Origin: Larus michahellis
Taxonomy: Eukaryota; Chordata; Aves; Charadriiformes; Laridae
Assembly (NCBI RefSeq): GCF_964199755.1
Contig: NC_133897.1
Span: 113,035,579 to 113,099,578 of the forward strand
DNA: 64,000 bases
Direction of reading: 5' to 3'
The notes beneath the pieces are model-generated. The model was not told where the DNA came from. It saw only the letters and a program-made list of their open reading frames with translations, and did no database searches. Shown here piece by piece: positions 12,482 to 25,600 of this stretch. A program made the translations under genes and the position numbers. Numbering within the stretch: position 1 is the stretch's first letter; each line of letters begins with the position of its first letter.

Positions 12482-15045
12482 TTCTTTTTCAATCACACAG
12501 AACTGCCGTATTAGCTCTCATTAATTTTTCAAGTCATTGCCTTCTGCAGCCCCTGCTGGGGCGGAAGAGGGAGCTGCCAGCAGACGCAGACGGCTCTTGA
12601 CAACGTGACCATCAGGCTCCTGTAACAAACATTCGGGGAAAGCACATTTTTAACGTTGTGGCAGCAAAAGTGAGGTAATGCAGTAAAATATTAATGAACC
12701 CTTTCAGCTGACATCTCTAAATACATTGTAGAGGCTAAACTTTGGAGGTCAAGACAGTGTATTAACTACATATTCATCCAGCTGTAAAATTCCCCCTCTT
12801 TTAACCAATGCTGGGGAGGGGTGGGAGGGAGAGAGAGGGGGGGATCAGAGAGAGAAAAGGGAAGGCCTGCTATAAAGCTCATCGCATTTCAAAAGGAAGC
12901 ACATGGAAAGTTAGGACAAAAATTGGATGGTACCTTCCTCCTTTTCAAAGGTGAAGGATACTGCCCTTCTAAATGTACCTTTTAAAGGTCAAAAACACTC
13001 TCTCAGAAAGTGTCACAAAATAAGGATAACTTCCAGATACTCTAAGCGTGCTGCCTGCCCTGCAAAAAAGGCAAATGGGATGTGCAAAAGTGCTTTCATT
13101 TGTTTTTATCCTTAGTCCGTAGCGCACCATCAGCTGAGCACAAACATGGCGCTCACTGCTGATGACTTTAGGGATGAGCAGAAATACAGCTGGAACTGCT
13201 TTTGGCCTTGTTATTCAAAGGGGAAGGAAAAAGAAGAAAAGAAAACAGATTAAGGAACAAATAGTTAGATGAGGAGAAAAAAACCTCAAGGAATGCTTCT
13301 ATCTACCAATTGTTTTGCTGGCCAAATAAACAAAGTATATTACTTAAATATGTTGTAAAGGGGCACCAAGAGGACAAAAATTGTCATTTTTTCGTGGTTT
13401 GACTGCTCCCTCTCTTCCTGGTGCCTAATGAGAACGATGTGGCTTTTACTGCTTGTCCCTTGCCATCACTCTCACGTGTGCCAGCTCTCGGATCCCCTTC
13501 ACTTGCCCCTTAAAAATCTGCACGTGTTCACAGCCGCCAGGGCCCTGCTGCAGAGCTCCCAACACCGGCCAGCCCAGCCTCCTCCCTGGTGGTCCCAGCC
13601 CATCTCTAGCCCCAGGCACGTCCCTGCACAGGCAGGCTCCCGCTCCTGCACTAGCACGAGGCACTGGGAAAGACCGAGCAAAGGTTCTGCTTCGGAACGG
13701 CACAGTTGTGCTCCCACCCTAGCAAAAGACACTGCGAAAAAACTGAGGAAAACGAACGGAGCGAAAGGTACAGCGATGCAAAACAAAAACGAGTGAAGGT
13801 CGTTTGTGCAAGCAAAGAGACAAAATGCATTTCAGATGGCTTTTCGAATCATCCTTTTTGATGTTTATCTATCCAAGCTCTTTCTTTTGCAGTACTCAGC
13901 CCATCTGGTAATTAGCTCATGATGTGTGGGTTCAAAACATATCCGTAGTACTTTGTTGATGAAGTAATATTTCTCCTGCTTGTTTTGCCTAGACAGACTC
14001 CACAGCCGTTCCTCCAGTGCCGTGGGATTTATGTAGCTACTTCAACTACTTTCAGCTTAAAAAAAAAAAAAATTAAAAAAAAATGTTGGTGGTCTTGGCC
14101 AGGATCCAAATGACAGGATGGGCACTGGTCTCCACCAGAGTTTCTGACAGACGCTGAGTCTGCTGTGTTGCAGCAGAAGATGGATGCTCAGAACACAACC
14201 CTTGCATTTCTCTTTTCCCCTGCTCCAGCCATCCCTTCCCTCCTCAGCTGACCGAGCGTGGATTTGGATGGCCCCAGCTCTCCTCCCAAAGACATCCTGG
14301 GAAGTGCTCCCTGTGCTGAGCACTTACTCAAGGTGTCCTGGGCAGACTAGAGGCACCGACCAAAGTGGCCAGCCCCAAAGAGAGGGTGCCACCTTCTCCT
14401 GAGCTTTGTAGGAAACACCTCTGAACTGACTGCCCTGGCTGCAGCCTGGGGAAGCCAATTTCAATGCCTGCAGCCTAAGGTGGAGTCAGGCTTTTGTTGA
14501 TACCCACGCACTAAGCTCAAGCTCCTTGACATGAAGTAAAGAGCAAAGCCACGCAGAGCAGTGAAGATGGCATCTTCCCAACCAACTGCCTCTGAGCAAT
14601 ACATTGGAGCGTTCCTTGCAGCTCAGGACAGCATGCCGAGTTTTTCTTCTCCCAACTACAGGAGTGTGAGCTGTGGGAAAAAGGATGAAGGGATCTGGAG
14701 GAGGAGGCTGACTACACAGCCAACCTGAAAGGGGATAAAACTGTTCTAGGGCTTAGTGACTCAGGAAGGAGCTTTTCTGCCTTGCAGGTCAGAAGTTGAA
14801 TAAGTTTAATGAAACAGGCAGACAAATTAACTTCTCTAAAAGGGGTCTGTAGCGGATGTACTCATCCTTCCTAGACATGCATTGGCTCCCACCAAAACTA
14901 TTCAACATGTAAACAGTTGTAAGCCTTCATTTACTGCAGCACTTCATTTTTTAACATCAGTATAGGTCACACAGGCAAGAAAAAAAATTATTTTACTTGA
15001 TTTGGCGCTGCAGTTCAACACAGTATCCGGAAGAAGAAAGAAAAA

Positions 15046-15082
15046 AACACACACGCACAGACACACACAGACACACACACAC
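15046..15082. repeat. (CA)n-rich interrupted microsatellite
   Basis: A CA repeat interrupted by CGCA and AGAC units, directly after an A-rich stretch. Confidence 0.9.
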
Positions 15083-17982
15083 TGCCAGTCACTTGCTGAA
15101 AAGAAGCTTTTATCGCTTGGCAGCAGCACAGACCATAACTACACACAGTAACAGGTGGGGAAAGTCATCGGTGAGAGCCCGTGTCTCTGACACAAGGGAA
15201 CAAACTGACCCGAGGACAACATGGAAGGGAGCTTTTTCGTCCTCTCTGCGTGTCCCTGGAGGCCACAAGGACAAACCTTCCTCCCTCCCTCAACCTGCAT
15301 GCAGGTTATGTGTTTGCTCTCAGGAAAAAGTATTTTAAGGAATATGGATCATCTCCAATGCAGAATATGCACACTAACAGTAAAATAAAGCATTCAGATA
15401 AGAATATTTTGTTATTAAATATTTTGCATAAGACCACACGTTTTTTTCTTCCTTTAGCACAAAAAGTTCTAGTAAGGCTATGAAAACAAGGCAAGAAAGA
15501 ACAAAAAAACCCCAAAACAAACAGAAAGAACCCCAAAATCAACATAATAAGCCCACTCAAATGTATGCTGAGGAAAGAACAGTGATTGAACATTTACATT
15601 CCTGCTCCCTATACGGCTGAAGGCAAAGCAGGCTGCCAGCTTGTGCGTGCTCTGAATTGGGGCATCTCTCTCCACTGACCACTCAAGGAGCCCAAGTGCT
15701 AAACGAGGGAACTAAAGGATAGACCTAACGTTGTGTATGTGAGCACCCTCACCCAAATACAGTTCTCGGCCCTGCTAGTTTTAGACATCTGGTGCAGCTT
15801 TCCGTTATATTCTCATTGTCCAAGTTAAAGGTAAACACACAGCAACGTGCGATTTCACTCATCTCAAATCATGTTGGCATCATTACTTGGATACTATGGC
15901 AATAGGTAATATGGAAAAATGACGCAAGGGTGACCAGACATGAGGGACTGTTAAAGAAAAACCATCAGTTTTAATTCTGAGAAAAAAAACAAATGCAACC
16001 ACTGGTGTTTACAGAAATGTGTTTTCTGTTTCAGCTGGCAACACCTATTTCCAAAAACATTCCTCCTTTGCTATTACAAATTCATCTGGAAGTTCCACAA
16101 AGCAGAGAGGTTAGCCAAATCTCAGTACACTGCATCTTGCTGCTCGCTGTGAACTGAAGCACCTTTCCCCCCCCCCCCCCCATCATTTTTCCCAACCTGT
16201 GCTTATGAAACCTATCAAGATGGGTCAAAATAGATCAAGGACTGTTGTTGCTAATCAACGGCATGATTTGGCTGCATTTCACCAAGATTCAGACACTGTG
16301 AGTCAGCCTGAGCCAACACTTTAGTTTATGACTTTCAAAAACCTGTTTCCCATGGACTGTAGTCGAATTCAATCAACCGATGAAAACCGCCATATTTTTG
16401 CGTGTATAACCCCTAATTCATATAAGCCCCACCACAAAAAAAAAAAAAAAAAAAGCAGCAGTCAAGAGGAAATTGGAGGGGCAAGAGCTTTAGAGAGGGT
16501 GAGATGTGGGACAACTGATGGAGGTAACAAAGGCAGCTGCACGTACGCATTGCTGACAAGGACTCTGCACTGCACTTGTCCTTTCTTAACCCCCACAGAT
16601 GCTGTGGATGAAAGCACCGGGTATAGCTTTGCCGTGGCAGCCAGCGTCACCGTCACAGAGGCACCGAGATGGATGGAGAACAGATCTCTGTCCAGGTGCA
16701 CTTCAGAGAGGCAGACACTACCAGAGACAGGCTGCAGAACAGAGACACGGATTCCCCTTCTCCTACCACCCCTCTCGGTATAGTTTAGTGACGTCACCTA
16801 AAGAAGGAAAAATAAACCTTGGCAATTCTCTTCTCTTTTTTTTTCTTTTTTCTTTTTTTTTGGTAATAAAAATAAGTGTGATACATTTAAATAAGACTTG
16901 GCAAGGAGTTTTGCATTTGTGTAGTTAGATTCCAAGCCATTTGGTGGAAGATTTGATCCTTCACACCGTTTAAAAAGCCACACATGCTTAAGTTGTTGAC
17001 ATAACAATTAAGACATTTACTTGCAAGTGTTTATAGCCTCATTCAATTTATATGTTTAATGGAATAGTCAGATTGAGAAATTAGACCCAGAGAAGTAAAA
17101 AAGTCTGAAGTATGGATTCCCAAAGCAACTGTAACTTATATCCCACTTTCATATAAAACCAGAAGAGAAGTGGTTCAAATGTCGAGCCGCACAAGTCAAG
17201 ATTTCTTCTCTCTCTCTCTTTTTTTTTTTTTTTTTTTTTTAGGTAGACTCTTTCAGCCAATGGAATAGAACTGAACTCTGAACTACGGAGCAAGCATCTG
17301 ATTATTTCTGTGTCTGGAAAGTACCCCTAGACCTCCACCCTCTCTCACAAACAATTACCAACCAGCAAACAAATGGAGCTGAACTCCCAGTACTGGTTGC
17401 ACAAGCTCATCCCCTCTCCACAGGACCACCTTCTGCAATGGTCACAGATAAACAGTTTAAAAAAGGATTGAAAGCCACGTTAAGCCATTGTACTCAGTCA
17501 GTAGGCTGTTTCTACTGGTACGTTATTCCACCCGGTCCTCCATCATACACACTTCCTGAGAAACATCCACACCAGGAAAAAAAAAAACCAACAAACCTCT
17601 GCAGAAGGAGTGCCTATGAGACATGACTGTGCTGCACCGCACCTATTAAGTACATTATAAAGCATAAAAGCTGACCCTTTCCAGCAGTGATCACTAACAC
17701 GCGTTTACAGATGGTTACTATCAAGATTTAGCGCCATTCAATTCCAGGCCGTAGGAAAGGTTTATGCTGATCAACCCAAAGGTCTAAAACAGGAGTCACC
17801 CCCCCCTCTCCCCATGACACCCCTCCTCCCACACACTCTCCTTCCACTTCTGGCACTCCTCAGGATGTTCACTGGGATCCAGCTTGTGGGACAAACCTAC
17901 ATTTAACGCTGTTTCCTGACCCCAGATCTAGTCTCTGGAAGCAATATAGAACATTAAGCAGTGTTAGGAAACAAGTAAGAAT

Positions 17983-18335
17983 AGGCAGAGAGACCCTGGG
18001 TGATTAAAGGGAGAGCTAGCTGCTATCTTCAACTGCCTAATAAGTGGCTGAAGAGAGGACGGAGACATACTCTTCTCCAAAGTACACTGTGATGGGACAA
18101 GAGACAGCAGACACAAGCTGCAACACCAAAGATTCCCACTAGATATGAGAATTTCTTTTTTTACCACAAAGGATGCATAAATCTCGTGGGATCACTGTCC
18201 TTAGAGACATTCAAGGCTCAGACAGACAGTCCTGATGTCCCTGATGCAGCTACAAGCCTGGTCCTGCCTGGAGAGGGGCTGCCTGTGGGGCCTCCAGACA
18301 TCCCGCCCAACCCAAACTGATCCTATGGGCCTTGC
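17983..18335 (+). mobile_element. CR1 LINE fragment, very degenerate
   Basis: A sense-strand CR1 3' region recognised by block order: 'gagagctagctgctatcttcaactgcc' (RGDLIAxYNYL equivalent), 'gggacaagagacagcagacacaagctgcaacacc', 'cccactagatatgagaatttctttttttacc' (LDIRKxFF equivalent), 'ttagagacattcaaggctcagacagac' and 'cccaacccaaactgatcctatggg'. The reading frame is destroyed, so this is an old copy. Borders are approximate. Confidence 0.75.
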
Positions 18336-19830
18336 TTCTGGGTCCTGCTTCGTGCTCTGATGGTTTTCTGAGTCCAGCGTCTTGCTGTGAAACTGTTCTA
18401 CTTAATTTCTCTCTCCCTGGCCACATCAGACTCTGTTTTTAAAGACGTCTGCAACACACTATCTTCTTGCTCCATCTCCTGGGGAAGTGTTATTTCTTCA
18501 AACTTTATTCCTGCGGAGAGTGCTGGTTGCATTTAAGATGTAGCTATTACTTCTTAAATCTGTCCAGGTGCTGATTACAGCTGATAAAATGGCCAAGAGT
18601 AGTTTTCAACGGAAGCTACAGTTCTGTCACAGACAATGTTTGGGTGACGCTCTATGACTGATTAAATTCTTCAGAACTCAGCAACCAAACCAGATGCTGC
18701 AGCCCGCTCCCCCCAAGTTTTACAGCCCCTGCTTTTTCTGACAGTCTCCTCATGCCCCTCCCTTCCTTTCCATGCCCTGAGTGAATCTTGGCTTGGAGGG
18801 TAGGAGGTGAAAAGAGGGAGGGGGAGAAAGAAGTTATTTTTGGCTTTCAACTTTTTATGGCATTCCTGCCCCATAAAACTCTTTGGAGCTGTGCGTCTCA
18901 CCCCGGGTCAGAAAAAAACCAGTTCTGAAATCGCAGAGAAATTTCTTCGTGAGACACGAGTCATCCAGATGCCAGCGAGCAGCGATAACATCCCAAAGCA
19001 CTGACCCGCTCGGGGCCCTGAGCTGGTAAAATACAGGCATGGAGAGCGTAGGGATACAAGCTGCTTATAAACCCACCGGATGCTTAAGCCCACGTTCATC
19101 TCCGAGGCCAAATTCCCTTGACGGGAGCTTTCCTTGACTTGGAAGGGCTGAGCTCAGAGTCCTTGCCCCGTGCAGGGCGGCAGTCTAGACATGACGGCGT
19201 GGGCGGGCGAGCGGGGAGGCGGTGAGGGGGCTGGCAGGGCAGGAACTGCCTTGCGCTTTCTTCCAGGAGGCTCCTCCATCCTCCAGCCACCCCTCGGTAC
19301 TGCCACGGCACCGCAAAACGTCAGACCTCCTGGGCCTGGGATGATCCTCGTCCAAACCTTTAGCCAACACGTGAGACACAGCACTACTACGAGAAACATG
19401 TGAGCCTCCTCAGAAGAGACACTGAGTTTTATGGAGGTCGAATGAAGTATAATTGCCCAGCCAACATAATTGCATAGCTCATCAAGGATTGCCTTCTCTC
19501 TTTGCATCCTCGGTATCAGTAGTGCCTGTTAAAAGCAAGATCAAGACTCTTAAAAAAACTCTTTGGAGGCTTTTATGGCACCAATTCTCAACGTATTTTT
19601 TGAAAGCTTGAAGTTTGCTTACTTGAAGTCCCTAACAGAGGTGCAAGCCCCAGAACAGAAGTGGGTTTTGTGGAGCGGGTCCATGACATAATTTCTCAGG
19701 GTTTTTTTTTGGTTGGTTGGTTGGTTTTGTGGTTTGGGTTTTTGTTTTTTTTTTTTGTTAGTTTATTATCTTTTTTCCAACAAACAGAGCCACTCAAGTT
19801 AACTGAATTATCACATATGCCTCTCCAGAC

Positions 19831-19871
19831 ACCGCTCAACACCTAATCAAGTGGACTAGGTGTTGAGCGGT
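19831..19871. repeat. Perfect 15-bp inverted repeat (hairpin), 11-nt loop
   Basis: The left arm ACCGCTCAACACCTA at 19831-19845 is the exact reverse complement of TAGGTGTTGAGCGGT at 19857-19871, with ATCAAGTGGAC between them. A TATAAATA box-like string follows at 19882-19889. A related direct copy, AGGTGTTGCAGCAGTGG, starts at about 19892. Function is unknown. Confidence 0.9.
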
Positions 19872-22055
19872 GGATTAGGATTATAAATACCAGGTGTTGC
19901 AGCAGTGGCTGAGCCTCAGTCATCGAAGGATAGATTGTCTTTACAGCTTTGCACCAGTGGGATAAAGAAATCGCACCAGGAAAGCAGTGATTTCATTGCA
20001 TGAGGCAAAAGCCACACAGAAAATAATTAAAGTTTACAGAAAACGTGGGTTATGTGAGTAACGCAAAACGCATCCTTTTTGCTCTGGTTCTTCAGTAACA
20101 TAATGCAGAAGGGACCTCTGAGCTGCTGAATTACAAGTAAAATGACAAAGTAAAATGACAAGGTAAGCAAATCCCTGTTTGGGTAAAGCTATCTGGGTCT
20201 CGCTGGGAGACAGACGCAGTCCCCCCAAACTCCCAGAGGTCAACCTTTGGAATTGAATGAGCAGGAGATCTTACAGGAAAACAGGGAAAAGAGGGGATAT
20301 CATTTTCACTTATGCTTGCTAACTCTTTTGAAATCACCTTGATAGAAAAATTAAATGTAATTTAGAGAGAGAAAGGTATTACTTACGGATGCATTGCATT
20401 AAGCAGGGAAAACATAGAGAGAAATAAGTCTTCAACGCCCTGGGGACAGGCAACTCCCCAACAGAAGAATGAGCCAGCAACAGGGAAAGTAGATATTGCT
20501 GGGTGATGTGTATTTTTTATTTTTAATTGAATCCCAGAGATCACACAGAGATCATCCAGCTGAGCTGGAACCCACTCCCAGGATTTCTAGGAGCTTAAAA
20601 AGAAGGCTGCAATTGAGAAGAGAAGACCAGGTCTCCTTTTTGGCGAAGCTTTTTTCCAGGGCTAGTAGAGGGAGCTGCCCATTCTCGTTGCTTACCTAAC
20701 TCTCGGGCTTCCTTCCAGAGCCAACAAGCTTGTAGGGCCGAGTCTCTCTGTGCTCACCGCTAGCCAATACTTTGTTTATTTGCAGCTGCCATACTCTAAG
20801 ATAAACCAGATCAGTAAGACTTCTGTGAATGTGAAATAGGAGAGCTAGTCCCAGCTAAAGCCAACCGAACCGGTCAGCCCAACGCCTATATGAAGTGCCT
20901 GGCATCGTCAAGTAATGAAAACAGAAGGAAAGTTACTCAAGCATCAGCCAGACCTTTCTCCGAAATACACAAACCAACGAGAGCACTGGACAGGTACACA
21001 CACACAGAAGGAAAGGCAAAGAAAGGATGGAGACCTGGTATTGGGTAGGATCAGAAGGCAACACTTGCCTGTAGATTTGACAAGGCTACAAAGAGATTTA
21101 GTTTTTGATGTCCTATATACAAGCTCACCTGAAGAAGTTACATTGAACAGTCCTATAATTGATATAATTTCAGTGAGTCTCAGCCGAGAACTTCTATTTC
21201 TTGGATCTCTCTCCTCAGTCGTGTACAGTTTTGCCCACACGTTTGCACATTCCAGCAGCTGTTATATTTTCTTTAGCATTCAGCCTTCTTCAGCTTTCAT
21301 CACAATGATCTCTAATCTGTTTCAGAGATGATCTGGCAAAGAAATCCACGCTGAAAAACTGCATGCAACAGCTCCCTAAAGTCTGCAGGTCTTATGAGTC
21401 TGAAGGACTTCCAGACCTCTCCCAGGGACACCCCGCTTCCCACTCAAAGGAGTTTCAGACAATTGGGCTGACATCAAATAAAATTTAACTCCCTAATTCC
21501 TCAGGGGCTGGAATAAAAAGGGAAAAATACATATAATATTAGGTATACGAATGCTTATCCAAAATAGAGAGAAGAGTTTTGGGTGGCTACTGGAATTTGC
21601 TGCTGTCACAGGAGGATGGCTGATCCCAGCTCAGCTGTGGCCATGAGCAACTTGCTGGCTTAGAGAAGAAAACCTCAAAATTCGTTGTAGGAACTTTGTG
21701 TTCTCAGATAAATTGGAGGGAGATGGGGGAGGGGGGGCGGTGTGCCTGGCACTGCACCTCTAAGTCTCACTTCTGAGGGAATAAGTGTTAATAGCAGTTG
21801 TAATTAAGAAGAAAGGCAACAATAACGGTAGCCTTCAGCAGTGAAGTTCCCTTCCATGTGGTCTCATTTGTAGCAAAGTCTGAAACTATACAGTCTCTTC
21901 CATAAGATACCGCATGTAGCCACCAGGCAAGAACAGAGATTCACAGCCATGTGGCGCGGCTTGGGAAAACACATTTATAGCTTACTCGGGTGCGCGACGT
22001 GGGATCCCGCAGCACGTTTGAGTGATGCTGCATTAAAGAGTTGTTGTATCTGCTA

Positions 22056-22104
22056 ATGCAATGCATATATTTGTATATATTACATATGTTCTTATGCATT
22101 GCAT
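22056..22104. repeat. 12-bp inverted repeat in AT-rich DNA
   Basis: ATGCAATGCATA at 22056-22067 pairs perfectly with TATGCATTGCAT at 22093-22104. The 25-nt interior is TA-rich. It is probably a chance or slippage-derived cruciform in AT-rich sequence. Confidence 0.8.
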
Positions 22105-22252
22105 ACATACAGTGTATAGATTTGTTACATTGGCAGGTTTATAGTATGATTATTTTTTTTTTCCCGAGCAAAAGCAGTACTTTAAGTCATCTGTGATTTA
22201 AAAAAAAATAGTTCAGATATCCCCTCAAGGGAGATTGTTTAGGGAACATTTA

Positions 22253-22655
22253 AGAATCACAGAATGGTTTGGGTTGGAAGGGACCTTAAAGATCATCCAG
22301 TTCCAACCCCCCTGCCATGGGCAGGGACACCTCCCACTAGATCAGGTTGGTCAGAGCCCCATCCAGCCCGGCCTTAAAAACTTCCAGGGATGGGGTTTCC
22401 ACGACTTCCCTGGGCAACCTGTTCCAGTGCCTCACCACCCCCACAGTAAAGAATTTCTTCCTGATACCCAATCTAAATCTACCCTCTTCAGTTTGAGGCC
22501 ATTAACCCATGTCCTATCACTACACTCCCTGACAAGGAGTCCCTCCCCATCTTTCCTGTAGGCCCCCTTTAGGTACTGGAAGGCTGCTAGAAGGTCTCCT
22601 CAGAGCCTTCTCTTCTCCAGGCTGAACAACCCCAACTCTCTCAGCCTGTCAAGAA
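22253..22655 (-). mobile_element. CR1 LINE 3' end, minus strand
   Basis: It begins with the reversed CR1 3' end 'agaatcacagaatggtttgggttggaaggg', then runs through 'atcaggttggtcagagccccatccagcc' and 'cctgggcaacctgttccagtgcctcaccacc' to 'ctccaggctgaacaaccccaactctctcagcctgtc', where similarity fades. It encodes the ORF2 C-terminus and 3' UTR on the minus strand. The copy is moderately diverged and 5'-truncated. Confidence 0.93.
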
Positions 22656-25600
22656 TACAGTGGATGGGCCGAGTTTGCATGGTAGCTGGTCTCTTCTTTT
22701 AGGAAAATCCCAAACATGAGCATTTTAGAGCAGTGCCCCCCAACGCAGTGACTCTTTCCAGCAGCACAAGGCAGTTAGCGAGCAGCTGGTTCTACCCAGA
22801 CCAGCAAAGCAATACCCAGGTAACGTGCTGGCAGACTGCAAGCAGAGTCCCATATTTGCTGCCTTTTCCAAAAGCAGCAGACATCATAGGGACACACAAA
22901 TCACTCATTCTTCAAGTGAAAGATTCAGTCTCCAGTATCAACTCTGCAAGCCTGCGTATAGCCATCTCTGCCTGGAGTCCCCAGCCCCACAGCTTCTGGT
23001 GGCCACAAAGCACTAACACGGACTTTGCACAAAGGCAAGGTTCAAAAATCTCCCCTCATACCAGAGTGAGACTTGTTCCCCTTCTTTCCTGCCAGTTAGT
23101 GCACATAAACAGCTACTGAGCTGCGTTGTTCAGGGTGACATGCCCTTTCCCCAGGGTGGTTCAGCTCCACTAGGGTCCAGCTGGAGAGAGCCATGACACC
23201 TTCACAACCAGACACAGCCAAACTCAGTGCAGTCTTGGGACCAAGCAAGAACAATGGCCAACTTTCCAGCTGCCCACAGGTTTAAGAGGAGGCACTGCAG
23301 CCGCAAGAAAGGGTTTGCTTGCTAAATAAAAGAATATGCTGCTTAGGATAAAAAAAAAAAAAAAAAAAGTCAGCTGAAGCAGGACAACGAAGCCAGGAGC
23401 AATGCACCAGTGAGAGCCTGGGGAACAGCAACTCTGTTTTCATGATCCTAGTGACTATGCACAAGGTAGGATCAAAGATCATTTGGTTGCAAACATCACT
23501 GGAAATGGGAACTTCATTAGGGACCACTGCCGTGTTCTTGCCTCACTTCATAACCAAGACTGCTGTTAACACTTCTTCCCTCAAGGGCAAATGAAAAAAA
23601 ACAAACCAAAAAATTCTTGGTGTTATTACTTTAAATTAATGCAGAACTACAAACCACATCCAGACAGTAGCAACACACAAATCAAAATGATACTGAAGTG
23701 CCGGAATTTGTCATCCAGCATCAATTCATGCAGGAACCTTAGCTTTTAATTTTTACAGTAATAGGCATTAATGACTAGCATCCTCAGGTTTAAAAGCCTA
23801 AAACAAGTGATAAAAAACACTGTCTCAAATAATACGAGCTTGTTAGTCTGGAGACTAAAGTACATCAATTTAGCTTCCTACATAAAATTAATATCTACAC
23901 GCACTGTAGCCCACTAATAGAAAGGACTGCGTAGCCTGAAGATGTTCCTACAATGAGTGGAAAGGGCTTCTTCCATTACAAGGTACATTAATGATATTAA
24001 TATACACTGCTATTATTAAGTGGCTGTTGCAGGGATGTTGTGTTAAAAAATTAACAATAAAAACTTTCAGTAGGTGAAAAGTTAATTTCCATCCTCACCG
24101 TATACTTGACTGCTCCAAAGTCTCATTTAACTTTGGTAAGGACTCCGTCAGCTTGGAATTGAGAGCTCTAGCCTTTAAAAATAATAATAAAAAAGCCACG
24201 GCTACACACACAAAAGATGTTGAACATCCCGGACAAAAAAGAAGGCAATAAAAGAGTATAAGCCTGCTGACAGCAGTCTGCACAAAGGCAGCTTCACATG
24301 CTTCATGCCATCACTAAGATTTAAAGATCAGTAGTGCAGCTAAGGTTTAAGATGATCTGTGAACATTCAAAACAACGCTTAACTGCACACTGTAGCACTA
24401 GTCACATGGGTAAACTCTTTCATGCAACTAAATCAAAGTGCTTTAAAGGATTCTCTCCCGCCTCAAAATAATTCTCCAGATATTATTTGGCTATGAAATA
24501 CTTTTAGAACAAAATCTTGTTGAGTGTTTCTAAGAGCAAAGGTATCGCAGGGCTCTCTTGGGACTCCTCTTTGCAGTAAAATTTAAATGTCCGTCTTTCC
24601 TGTTACCGGTGCGTCCAGAGCGTTGTAGTTTGGATCTGAGGCGCAGCACTGAGGGCAGCTTCCCGAGCATCTCCCGCTTACCAAACTCTGATTTGCTTTC
24701 TGGGGTGGTTTTGTAGCACAGGAACTGAGCACCTTTCGTATGAAGCGAATACAGAGGGTAAGCTGCAGATACCCATTTAATGTGCTAGAACCACTCATGG
24801 GCAAATCAATCCATGGGACCAGATTTCTTTTTCCTTCAGCCCTTTTCCCTCTGGGGAGGAGGCGTGACAGGGTCAGGCATGGAGAAGTGCAGAAGATCCA
24901 CAGAGCTAGGTCTTCATCAGCCGTATCTTCATCAGGGACCTAGAGAGAGCCTACAAAGCCGTTGGCCCCAGGGCCGAATTCATTTGCTCTCCCAACAACC
25001 AGCAACACTACTCTCTAGGTCAAAATACCTCAATAAATCACATTCAGAAGTCTTAGATCAAGTCAGATTCCCTAAGAAACATGACTTCTAGAAAGGAGGA
25101 AAACTCCTTTCAAGCTCTCAAGGCCGGACTACTTCATGGCAATGTTATAGCTACAGCAAATTCCTCTCAAGAAGGAAAGATTTCAGGCAAAAAATTAGAG
25201 AGGATTTGATTTATAATGGAAAATAAAGTTAAAACTAACGGGCCAAGTTTTGCTTACACTGAATAATACTTAGCACCTACATAGGAAAATTCCCACTGAC
25301 TGCAGTCAGAGCAGATCTGAGGCTTTAAACACGCAGTCTCCGCTTCAGCTCCAGAGTAGCAGTGCTAAAAATTAGGTGTCAGACTGGGACATGCCCTTCC
25401 GATGAGAAAGGGGGAAGAAACGGCGTGCACGGAGCCCCAGCTTCCTCCGGGGGCAAAACAGCACAGGGGCTTCAGCCCTCACGGGGAAAACTGACTTTGC
25501 AGGTTGGTTAAACACCTCTGGGAAAAGGGTGAGAAGCGTTGGAGGTGCCCAGGTTGGCGTCGGAGCTTGTAGCTACAGGTAACGAGCCTGGGGAAAGCCA

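Larger units (their letters stand above)
7998..17982. other. Intergenic region between PIEZO2 and NAPG, part 1
   Basis: About 10 kb without a supportable gene. Open frames up to 196 codons exist (9829-10419, 13428-13796, 16328-16783), but their translations show no family, domain or splice structure. The region contains poly(T), poly(A) and poly(C) tracts (about 9554-9574, 10627-10643, 16167-16181, 16436-16455), a (TG)n run, a CA-rich tract and a GA-rich stretch near 12815-12860. The 12640-12790 segment is AT-rich with TAAT cores and could be regulatory, but nothing proves it. Confidence 0.6.
18336..22252. other. Intergenic region, part 2
   Basis: No supportable gene. There is a GC-rich patch near 19140-19350, a T-rich stretch with (GGTT)n at about 19700-19760, and the inverted repeats at 19831-19871 and 22056-22104 listed separately. 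Open frames at 19154-19507 and 20915-21331 show no family signature. Confidence 0.6.

Noticed and set aside
12640..12790. AT-rich segment with several TAAT cores that looks like a conserved enhancer
   Set aside because: Conservation cannot be judged from one sequence, and TAAT strings are common in AT-rich DNA.
16328..16783. 151-codon + strand open frame, with a 111-codon frame opposite
   Set aside because: It includes a poly(A)-encoded Lys run and has no recognisable homology. It is a chance frame.
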